A DNA stretch of 29,868 bases, taken from contig JANWKX010000076.1 of NCBI GenBank assembly GCA_025451145.1, positions 1 to 29,868 on the forward strand, read 5' to 3'. Below the pieces are notes generated by a model, which saw nothing but the letters and a program-made list of their open reading frames with translations, was not told the DNA's origin and did no database searches. Below are positions 23,529-29,868 of this stretch, one piece after another (the first letter of the stretch is position 1; every line of letters begins with the position of its first letter). This DNA is from Vampirovibrionales bacterium (lineage in GTDB: Bacteria; Cyanobacteriota; Vampirovibrionia; Vampirovibrionales; JAGQHJ01). A program made the position numbers and the translations under genes.

Positions 23529-23873
23529 GGTAATCCTCCTATACCGATATACCGAAGATAAATAAAAAAATGACTTCTGACTTTACCTCATCTTCTATTT
23601 TGGACAAATTCCCGATGTCTGACAATGAGTTTTTTCACAAACCCGCTACATGGGGAATGACGATCGATGCTTACAGGTGTTTTGAAACATCTCATTGTCA
23701 TGATTGGTCACATTCATGATTGGCCAAAATGGCAAAATCTTTAGAAAAATGATTCATCTGAGATACAAGCTTGATTTTGGGTTACCTCAATCAAGCTTGT
23801 ACGCCGAAATAGAGCAGTAGAGATCTCTAGTTCCACAATCTTTTCATGAGCATTGGCTCTCAAGTCTTCATGC
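23529..23873. other. Intergenic region with a 13-bp perfect inverted repeat
   Basis: Upstream of ferredoxin. It includes TACAAGCTTGATT at 23764-23776 and its exact complement at 23789-23801, separated by 12 bases that can form two further G-C pairs. No T run follows on either strand, so it is more likely an operator or RNA structure than a terminator. A 10-bp direct repeat (TCATGATTGG, 23698 and 23714) lies nearby. Confidence 0.5.
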
Positions 23874-23905
23874 AAAAAACCAGGCTACTGATAGCCTGGT
23901 TTTTT
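23874..23905 (-). terminator. Bidirectional rho-independent terminator
   Basis: A perfect 14-bp stem (AAAAAACCAGGCTA / TAGCCTGGTTTTTT) with loop CTGA. The T run is present on both strands, and the hairpin sits 16 bases beyond the stop of the minus-strand 76-aa gene. Confidence 0.95.
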
Positions 23906-23921
23906 ACTCTCAAAAATGGGG

Positions 23922-24152
23922 TTAGATTTTTAAATTTGCCCCTTCAATCATTCGGTTAAAATAACTTAACGACTTTTGTGGACCTTCCACCTGAATTCTC
24001 AACGCTTGAAGCCGACGGCGTTCACTTTCGGCTTCGGAGGCTGAAAAGACGGGACTAATGGACGTAATGGCCACTTGCTTGGCTCTTCTCGCATACCGAT
24101 TCACTTCTCCGATATCGGGTCGGACAAGGATAGATTCCTCTATAAATTTCAT
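23922..24152 (-). CDS. Small hypothetical protein
   Basis: A 76-residue protein, rich in Arg, Glu and Ser, with no recognisable domain. A GAGGG ribosome site lies about ten bases before the ATG. A strong terminator follows directly, so a discrete single-gene transcript is likely. The central stretch SISPVFSASEAESERRR is polar and probably helical afterwards; no signal peptide or membrane helix. Function unknown. Confidence 0.7.
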   Translation of the reverse strand: MKFIEESILVRPDIGEVNRYARRAKQVAITSISPVFSASEAESERRRLQALRIQVEGPQKSLSYFNRMIEGANLKI

Positions 24153-24620
24153 TTATACACACCCTCAATTCACTTAACCTCTCTTGGACAACCTAGCTTC
24201 TCAACACACCCCCAGCTTTCACAGCAGGGTAGACTTACCTACTCAAGATTATAAATTTATTTACGAGATTTGTACTCCTTTTTCTGAGGGAGCCGCCAAA
24301 TTTGTTACGATTCGAAACATTGGATTAAATTAACAAGCACGCTCTCCAGGCAAGGTTTTTGGAATACATCTGCTATATTTTTTAAGACAGAGTGATGCAT
24401 CAGAAAATATACAACCGCTATTATCCAACAATACGGCTCTTCAAGATTCACCCTTTTCTTTTGAAAGCAAATTTTCTTTCAAGCCCTTTACCTTGCTGAC
24501 TTGGTATTGAAGGCTGCAAATTCACCCATTTTGCTTACGTTTAAAACAGAAATCTTAACCAAGGTTCTCGTGTGCCGATATAGGCACTAGATTGACTCAG
24601 TGTACATAAAGGTAAGGGTA
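24153..24620. other. Non-coding gap between two divergent genes
   Basis: About 470 AT-rich bases. A possible promoter for the downstream gene is TTAACC (24556) with TATAGG (24580), 18 bases apart. A 7-bp inverted repeat TTGAAAG/CTTTCAA lies around 24460-24482. I see no ORF with a ribosome site and no RNA family. Confidence 0.35.
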
Positions 24621-25220
24621 ATGCCGATGCGAGGCCTACGCTGTTTAAACCTTTTGCTTGCAATGATGCTTCTTGGACCGCTTTGTTTGGGAAAAGCAAG
24701 CGCGTATACCCTGGCAGATTACTATCATTGTACCCATGATCAAGTGATCGCAGAGGCTTTAGGTGATTTAGAGCATTCGACTCAAAAGGAAACCGTTCGC
24801 TATCTGATTGAAAATGAAGGCCATGTTCTCTTTAAGGATATGCGTGAGCTCGGCCCTCAATACCTGAACCATGATGCCTTAAGTGTGATTACGGATGATG
24901 ACCATCACATTATCTATATCAACGAAAAGCATCGCAGCGCCCCAGCTCCGGCCCTTGCTGCGATCATCAGCCATGAGGCCATGCACTCGGACCGGGAAAA
25001 CTCGATTCAGGAGGAAATTAGTGCTTGGCATCAGGAAGCTAAGACCTGGCAAGAAATGCTGATTCAATACCCGGCCTTAAAATCCGTCGCTGTTGGCCAA
25101 TGTCCGTTAATGGACCGATTAAATGCCATTGCCTTGCTGATTGAGCACCATCAACTGGAATCCGAGATTGAGACAAATGTTGCCTATCATGGGCTTCCGG
25201 AGCATTCGCCCGGGTTTTAA
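24621..25220 (+). CDS. Secreted HExxH zinc-metallopeptidase-like protein
   Basis: A 199-residue protein from the ATG at 24621 (AAAGG eight bases upstream; a GTG at 24600 would add seven residues). It has a signal peptide (about 4-28, ending GKASA before YTLADYYH), so it acts outside the cytoplasm. The motif HEAMH (H118, E119, H122) matches the zinc site of HExxH metallopeptidases, and the following acidic pair E131/E132 could supply a third ligand as in gluzincins. Two Cys (in YYHCTHD and GQCPLMD) may form a disulfide. I do not recognise a named family; target and activity are unknown. It may act on cell-wall or host proteins. Confidence 0.78.
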   Translation: MPMRGLRCLNLLLAMMLLGPLCLGKASAYTLADYYHCTHDQVIAEALGDLEHSTQKETVRYLIENEGHVLFKDMRELGPQYLNHDALSVITDDDHHIIYINEKHRSAPAPALAAIISHEAMHSDRENSIQEEISAWHQEAKTWQEMLIQYPALKSVAVGQCPLMDRLNAIALLIEHHQLESEIETNVAYHGLPEHSPGF

Positions 25221-25368
25221 ACACAATTGTTGCCAGGATTTTTGAGCAAAATTGTCTGGATCTTTAGCTTTTTTGAGGATCAGTTTGCTATCCCTCATTG
25301 AACGTTCAGATTCATGTCTTTAGAATAAGTTTTCGTTAAGAGAGTTAGTCCTTTTAGAAAGCCCATTT

Positions 25369-25533
25369 ATGATCCCTCTCGCAGATAACATTGTCGTTTC
25401 TGATAAAGAGCGGTTATTGAGTTATGGCTATAGACCTCAACACATTATGGAACTCCCTGATGGAAGCGCCATTCTTGACCTTGATGCCATTCGCATGGAC
25501 TTTGGCTTCAATTTGAGCATCGAAAAGAACTAA
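25369..25533 (+). CDS. Possible small protein (54 aa)
   Basis: A 54-codon ORF (MIPLADNIVVSDKERLLSYG...) with an ordinary protein-like composition, including LPDGSAILDLDAI, which resembles a short beta segment plus helix. No clear ribosome site precedes the ATG, and there is no recognisable domain. It fills the gap between the HExxH gene and the nitroreductase. It may be a genuine small protein or chance. Confidence 0.4.
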   Translation: MIPLADNIVVSDKERLLSYGYRPQHIMELPDGSAILDLDAIRMDFGFNLSIEKN

Positions 25534-25690
25534 AAAAAGTCTTTATTGCGTTTTCACCGAAAATAGCCTTTGTAAAGTTATTTTTTTCCGTGGATTCACC
25601 CATCTATCTAAGGTGAGTGTTAATCCCATGCCGGTATAGTCTATAGGGCTTTACTTTATAACGCTTCAGAGTCACCCACAAGGAGGCCGT

Positions 25691-26344
25691 ATGACTGGTA
25701 ACGTGTTAGTATCGCATGAGGTAATCAAAGCGCTTCAATGGCGATATGCCACCAAAAAATTTGATTCAACCCAAAAAATTCCTTCTCCGCTCTGGCAAAC
25801 CCTGGAAGAGACCTTACGGCTTACACCCACCAGCTTTGGCCTTCAGCCCTATCGATTTGTCGTGGTGACGGATCCAAATGTCAAACAACAGCTAGTCCCG
25901 GTAGCATGGAACCAACAGCAGGTTGTAGACTGTTCTCACTTGGTCATTTTTGCCAGGTTGAAAGATATGAATGTCGGCTATATCGATCACTATTTAGAGG
26001 AGATCGCTAAAACACGCAAAGTTGCAGTCGAGTCACTACAACCGTTTCGAGAAATGATGACGGGTTACCTTGAAAGAACCGAACCAGAAGATTTGGCCAA
26101 CTGGATGTCGGCCCAGTGCTATATTGCCCTTGGCAATCTGATGACCGCGGCTTCTCTCTTACAAATTGATAATTGCCCGATGGAAGGGTTTCAAAATGAG
26201 GGTGTCGATCGCATTTTGCAACTTCCCGAAAGGGGCTGCCAAAGCGTGGTAATGTGTGCCTTGGGTTATCGGGCCGCCGATGACAAATATCAGCGCCTTG
26301 CAAAAGTTCGCTTCCCAGCAAACGAGCTTTTTATCAAGATTTAG
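25691..26344 (+). CDS. Nitroreductase-family NAD(P)H:FMN oxidoreductase (NfsB-like)
   Basis: A 217-residue enzyme, the same length as E. coli NfsB. N-terminal landmarks are WRYATKKFD (FMN phosphate-binding Arg/Lys region), LTPTSFGLQPYRFVVV (FMN/substrate pocket) and, late in the sequence, PMEGFQNEGVD and GYRAADDKYQ, which fit the NfsB/dihydropteridine reductase branch. The family uses FMN and NAD(P)H to reduce nitroaromatics, quinones or pteridines in two-electron steps as a homodimer. AAGGAGG lies four bases upstream of the ATG. No operon partner; the physiological substrate is unknown. Confidence 0.92.
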   Translation: MTGNVLVSHEVIKALQWRYATKKFDSTQKIPSPLWQTLEETLRLTPTSFGLQPYRFVVVTDPNVKQQLVPVAWNQQQVVDCSHLVIFARLKDMNVGYIDHYLEEIAKTRKVAVESLQPFREMMTGYLERTEPEDLANWMSAQCYIALGNLMTAASLLQIDNCPMEGFQNEGVDRILQLPERGCQSVVMCALGYRAADDKYQRLAKVRFPANELFIKI

Positions 26345-26532
26345 CCTTTTAGGCCAAATCCTAAGGGACGTTAACCTGAGAATCCGTGCCTATGATTGAG
26401 CTTTTCACTTGACAGCCATTTGGTACCCATAAAAATCCTTAGAATAACTTAAATTATAGGGCGAAGGATGCAGCCCAAGGCCCACATGTGTAAAATGAAA
26501 AATGTATCCCCTTAAGTCTTTCAGGTAGGTCT

Positions 26533-27807
26533 ATGGCATTTCGATATCGGGTTCTGCTTTACCACGAAAATCAGGATTGGGTTTATAACGTTGCCTCCGT
26601 TCTGGATGTCCCTCTGTTTCATTTGATGCAGACAGACTCTGAGACCATTGTGTATAGCCAGCTTGAGGCTGGCGAAGTTGATGTCATATTATCGGGGATT
26701 CATACCCAATATTTTCAACTCATTGACGATACCAAAAACTCCCTAAGTTTTAAAAAAGGCTGTATTTGGGAAATTGCCGAAAGCCGGAACGCCAAATTAC
26801 CCATCATATTGCTCTGTACTAGCCAGGATGTTGATATCGCCTCAGGGCTCGTTCAAGATGGCCGGGTAGCGGATTATCTGATCGTTGAGCCTATCAGTGA
26901 CCGCAATCGTATTTTCATCACCATTATGAAGACTTTGGAAACCGCCTTACTGCGTGACATTGTTGAGACCAAGCTGCTGAAAGCAGAATCTCTGCCTAAA
27001 AATGCCCTGGAGAGCATTGAGACCCTCGAAACCTTGAAGAATGCGCCTGAAGAACCTGAAATTCAAGACTCAGCATTCATGGATTTTGACGGGATTTCTG
27101 CAGAGGGCACTCAAGATGAGTCGTTTATCAGCCAAGAGCCTGCCTTTTCGTTTGAAAGTGCTGCTGCTGAATCATCATCAGGTTTGTTTACCTTTGAAAG
27201 TGCTTCCAATGAAGCGGCTGGTGGAGATTCTTTTTTCTCCTTTGAGATGGCCGCCGCTGGCGGTGCTACTGATGAAGCTGGAGAAATTCCAGCGTCCTTC
27301 TTTGATTCCCTTAAGCAAAATCTGATGGGGGATGTCGATTTTGATCTAGAGCCTGTGGAACTCAAGAAAACCCGCCGCAAGCCGGGGCAAGGCCACGATG
27401 CGGAAGGCAAGGCCTCTGCTTGGACCAAGCTGAAGAGTGGCGAATTTGAAGTATTGCTCATGGATCCCGATCCGGACAATATTGAAAATATCTCCAAAGC
27501 ATTGTCTGATATTGGATTGAGGGTCTGCACAGCCACCAATGCCGCGGATGGATTAACCTGCCTGAACCGTGAAATCTTTAAGCTATTATTGCTTAACCTG
27601 GATTTGCCGGATAAATTCGGGTTTGACTTTCTCAGTAAGCTCCGATACAAAGGGCCTCAATCCAGAATTCCTGCTATTGTGCTTTCAGATTACGCGATTG
27701 AGGAGCATATTACCAAGTGTGCCCGCCTCAGTGCCGATTATTTTATTACCCGTCCCTTTGATAAAGACCGATTTATTAAGCGGGTTGGACTTCTCCTACC
27801 GGCTTAA
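26533..27807 (+). CDS. Protein with two degenerate receiver domains joined by a repeat linker
   Basis: A 424-residue protein. The N-terminal ~150 residues resemble a receiver fold (YRVLLYHENQDW, EVDVILSGI, LPIILLCTSQD, DYLIVEP) but the phospho-acceptor position is Ser in place of Asp. The C-terminal ~115 residues are a clearer receiver (VLLMDPDPDN, KLLLLNLDLPD, DYFITRPFD) with the acidic pair D311/D313. Asn (N355) stands where the phospho-Asp should be, and R407 replaces the conserved Lys. Between them an acidic, Ala/Ser-rich linker carries three copies of F-[ST]-F-E-[SM]-A (at 205, 219 and 235). Phosphotransfer in the usual way is therefore unlikely; a scaffold or decoy role is the inference. 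Its stop codon overlaps that of the convergent adenine deaminase gene. Confidence 0.85.
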   Translation: MAFRYRVLLYHENQDWVYNVASVLDVPLFHLMQTDSETIVYSQLEAGEVDVILSGIHTQYFQLIDDTKNSLSFKKGCIWEIAESRNAKLPIILLCTSQDVDIASGLVQDGRVADYLIVEPISDRNRIFITIMKTLETALLRDIVETKLLKAESLPKNALESIETLETLKNAPEEPEIQDSAFMDFDGISAEGTQDESFISQEPAFSFESAAAESSSGLFTFESASNEAAGGDSFFSFEMAAAGGATDEAGEIPASFFDSLKQNLMGDVDFDLEPVELKKTRRKPGQGHDAEGKASAWTKLKSGEFEVLLMDPDPDNIENISKALSDIGLRVCTATNAADGLTCLNREIFKLLLLNLDLPDKFGFDFLSKLRYKGPQSRIPAIVLSDYAIEEHITKCARLSADYFITRPFDKDRFIKRVGLLLPA

Positions 27808-28847
27808 TGACTGACAGGTCCAACGGGAAGGCTATGTTCCAGGTCTTGAATCAAAGCCTGTTTCTCTGGATTCTCCAAGAAGCTGGCTTCAAAGGCATTA
27901 CGCATCATTTGAAGGATCTCTTCAGCAGTCAGGTTTAAGGCTTCTTGCGCACTCACTATATTTTGGGTTAAGTAGCCTCCGAAATAAGCTGGGTCATCGG
28001 AATTTAGTGTCACTTTTAAGCCTTTAGCCAATAATTGCTTAAGGTTATGGTCAGCCATGGTATCAAAAACCCTCAGTTTGACGTTAGAGAGGGGACAAAC
28101 GGTCAAAGGGATTTCCTCTTTGACCAGCCGCTCTACCAAACGGGGATCTTCAACGCAGCGAACGCCGTGATCGATACGGGCAACCTTGAGTAGATCCAAA
28201 GCCTGCCAAATATACTCAGGAGGGCCTTCTTCTCCGGCATGGGCAACTGCTAAAAAGCCTTCTTGCCTAGCCTTGTCAAACACGGCTTTAAATTTCTCAG
28301 GAGGGTTTCCCAGCTCTGATGAATCCAACCCCACGGCAATAATCCAATGTTTAAAGGGCAAGGCTTGATACAGGGTCTCCATGGCCAATTCGGCACTCAA
28401 ATGCCGTAAGAAACATAAAATCAACCTGGAAGAAATCTTCAACTGAGATTTTGCGTCTTCTAATGCATTGTGGATCCCAGTAATGACTGTTTCAAAGGCA
28501 ATGCCTCGCTCCGTGTGGGTCTGAGGATCAAAGAAAATCTCAACATGACGAATATTTTCTGCTGATGCCCGCTTGAGATAGGCCCATGTCAGATCATAAA
28601 AATCCGCTTCAGTTTGGAGGACCTGGGCACCCTGGTAATAAATATCCAGGAAAGATTGCAGGTTATGGAAAGAATAAGCTTGCTTGACCTCATCGATGCT
28701 TTTGAAGGGCAGCGAAATGTTATTTCGTTGTGCTAAGGCAAACATCAGCTCAGGCTCTAGCGACCCTTCAATGTGAAGATGTAGCTCCGCTTTAGGCATT
28801 TGCCTGATCCAACTTTCCAATGTATCCACTATCAAGGCCTCTCCCAT
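27804..28847 (-). CDS. Adenine deaminase (adenosine deaminase superfamily)
   Basis: A 347-residue metal-dependent purine deaminase. Zinc ligands H23 and H25 (ELHLHIEG), H203 (AHAGEEGP, with catalytic E206) and D284/D285 (NSDDPAYFGG) are visible, as is H227 in DHGVRC. GLDSSELGNPPEKF and CPLSNVKLRVF place it in the bacterial/fungal adenine deaminase branch rather than classical adenosine deaminase, so it should convert adenine to hypoxanthine for purine salvage. The ATG at 28847 has a poor ribosome site; a GTG at 28829, preceded by GAGAGG, is a reasonable alternative start. It is convergent with the double-receiver gene, the two stop codons sharing TTAA. Confidence 0.92.
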   Translation of the reverse strand: MGEALIVDTLESWIRQMPKAELHLHIEGSLEPELMFALAQRNNISLPFKSIDEVKQAYSFHNLQSFLDIYYQGAQVLQTEADFYDLTWAYLKRASAENIRHVEIFFDPQTHTERGIAFETVITGIHNALEDAKSQLKISSRLILCFLRHLSAELAMETLYQALPFKHWIIAVGLDSSELGNPPEKFKAVFDKARQEGFLAVAHAGEEGPPEYIWQALDLLKVARIDHGVRCVEDPRLVERLVKEEIPLTVCPLSNVKLRVFDTMADHNLKQLLAKGLKVTLNSDDPAYFGGYLTQNIVSAQEALNLTAEEILQMMRNAFEASFLENPEKQALIQDLEHSLPVGPVSH

Positions 28848-28915
28848 CTAACAATTTTCCCACAATCTTCCTCTTATTGTCAGGAAGCATCGTGGATTGA
28901 TTTTAGCACAAGGCT

Positions 28916-29868
28916 TTAAATCAGTTGCATTGGCTTTTGGGACTGGGAAAGCTGGCCTTCAAAATAGGCAATGGTTTTCTTCAGTCCTTCTTCCAACTGA
29001 ATCATCGGCTCCCAGTCAAGAACATCTTTGGCCATGGTGATGTCCGGTCGTCTTTGGGTCGGGTCATCAGGAGGTAACGGGCAACGTTGAATTTTAGAGG
29101 ATGAACCGGTTAAGGCCAGGACTTTTTCAGCCAGTTCCAAAATGGTAAACTCTCCAGGATTGCCCAAGTTCACCGGTCCTGTAAAACCCGGCTCAGTTCG
29201 TTCCATCATCCGGATCAGACCTTCCACCAGGTCATCCACATAACAAAACGACCGGGTCTGTTGGCCTTCGCCGTAGATGGTAATGGGTTGGCTTCGGAGG
29301 GCCTGGACAATAAAATTACTCACCACCCGGCCATCATTTTCAGCCATTCTGGGGCCATAGGTATTAAAAATTCGGGTAATCTTGACATCAACTTTATTTT
29401 GTCGGTGATAATCCATGCAGAGTGTCTCAGCCAGACGTTTCCCCTCATCGTAACAGCTTCTGACCCCAATGGGATTGACATGTCCCCAATAGGTTTCAGA
29501 TTGAGGATGCTGATTGGGATCGCCGTAAACTTCGGATGTCGAGGCTTGAAGAATCCGGGCCTTGACCCGCTTTGCAAGCCCCAGCATGTTAATCATCCCC
29601 AAGACATTGGTTTTAACGGTTTTGACCGGGTTATATTGGTAATGTACCGGAGAGGCTGGGCAAGCCATGTTGTAAATTTCATCCACCTCAAGCAGGATGG
29701 GCTCAATGACATCATGACGGATCAATTCAAAATACTTGTGACCAATTAAATGGCGAATATTGGCCTTGGAGCCGGTAAAAAAATTATCCAGGCAGATGAC
29801 ATCATTCCCTTGTTCAATCAGGCGTTCAACCAGATGAGACCCAATAAAGCCTGCTCCCCCTGTAATTA
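28916..29868 (-). CDS. UDP-glucuronate decarboxylase (UXS-type), 5'-truncated by window edge
   Basis: The frame stays open from the stop at 28916 to the window edge, and its first codons encode ITGGAGFIGSHL, the NAD-binding Rossmann glycine motif. Only a few N-terminal residues are therefore missing. The segments ACPASPVHYQYNP, STSEVYGDP, YWGHVNPIG, YDEGKR (catalytic Tyr and Lys) and DGRVVSNFIVQAL match UDP-xylose synthases almost word for word. The enzyme oxidises and decarboxylates UDP-glucuronate to UDP-xylose, which feeds surface polysaccharide or glycan synthesis. A simple dTDP-glucose dehydratase is less likely given these motifs. The internal ATG at 29725 is not the start. The partner, a UDP-glucose dehydrogenase, is not in view. 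Confidence 0.93.
   Translation of the reverse strand, partial: ITGGAGFIGSHLVERLIEQGNDVICLDNFFTGSKANIRHLIGHKYFELIRHDVIEPILLEVDEIYNMACPASPVHYQYNPVKTVKTNVLGMINMLGLAKRVKARILQASTSEVYGDPNQHPQSETYWGHVNPIGVRSCYDEGKRLAETLCMDYHRQNKVDVKITRIFNTYGPRMAENDGRVVSNFIVQALRSQPITIYGEGQQTRSFCYVDDLVEGLIRMMERTEPGFTGPVNLGNPGEFTILELAEKVLALTGSSSKIQRCPLPPDDPTQRRPDITMAKDVLDWEPMIQLEEGLKKTIAYFEGQLSQSQKPMQLI

Noticed and set aside
23698..23723. Direct repeat TCATGATTGG (two copies) upstream of ferredoxin
   Set aside because: Only two 10-bp copies, so possibly chance; noted in the intergenic entry but not proposed as an operator.
1..29868. tRNA, rRNA, CRISPR arrays, insertion sequences, prophage genes
   Set aside because: I looked for cloverleaf-type GGTTCGAAT arms, regularly spaced repeats, transposase or integrase motifs and terminal inverted repeats, and found none.

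Overview
The window looks like bacterial chromosome at roughly 45% G+C. The cell appears to be Gram-negative-like, because an LptD/OstA-type outer-membrane assembly protein is encoded. My best guess is a non-photosynthetic relative of Cyanobacteria (Melainabacteria/Vampirovibrionia). The reasons are a sensor kinase with a cyanobacterial/plant-type ethylene-binding domain, an SRP RNA of ordinary bacterial type, and several unknown proteins that share a short N-terminal 'FG' motif of a kind I associate from memory with that group. This placement is inference; no rRNA or other taxonomic marker is present. I see no phage, transposon, CRISPR array, rRNA or tRNA.

Left part (1-6.3 kb): an unknown membrane protein with a Met/Gln/Tyr/Pro-rich insert, an EF-hand protein, the SRP RNA gene, and a putative lipoprotein on the minus strand. 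These are followed by a two-gene signalling operon, an ethylene-receptor-like histidine kinase (binding domain, PAS, kinase) whose stop overlaps the start of a single-domain response regulator. Middle-left (6.5-11.5 kb): a double zinc-ribbon/RGG protein with a clear terminator, uvrB, a CorA-type transporter and two unknown proteins.

Middle (11.6-17.5 kb, minus strand): a tight seven-gene operon. In transcription order it encodes a class III aminotransferase with a four-cysteine insert, a HAD phosphatase, an alpha/beta hydrolase, a GNAT/FemAB-like acyltransferase, an arginase-fold hydrolase with all metal ligands kept, and two overlapping SMR-type four-helix membrane proteins. Spacings and overlaps of a few bases point to one pathway that makes, modifies and exports or flips an amine-containing compound. 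I do not recognise it as a named system. It is the best candidate here for undescribed biology.

Right part (17.8-29.9 kb): a divergent OmpR-type regulator and TctE/QseC-type kinase, an unknown 129-aa protein, and a probable small RNA with its own promoter and terminator. Then come the LptD-like barrel, a 7Fe-type ferredoxin, a small unknown protein, a secreted HExxH protein, a small ORF, a nitroreductase and a protein with two degenerate receiver domains. An adenine deaminase and the 5'-truncated end of a UDP-glucuronate decarboxylase finish the window. Gene packing is dense: one convergent pair even shares its stop codons.
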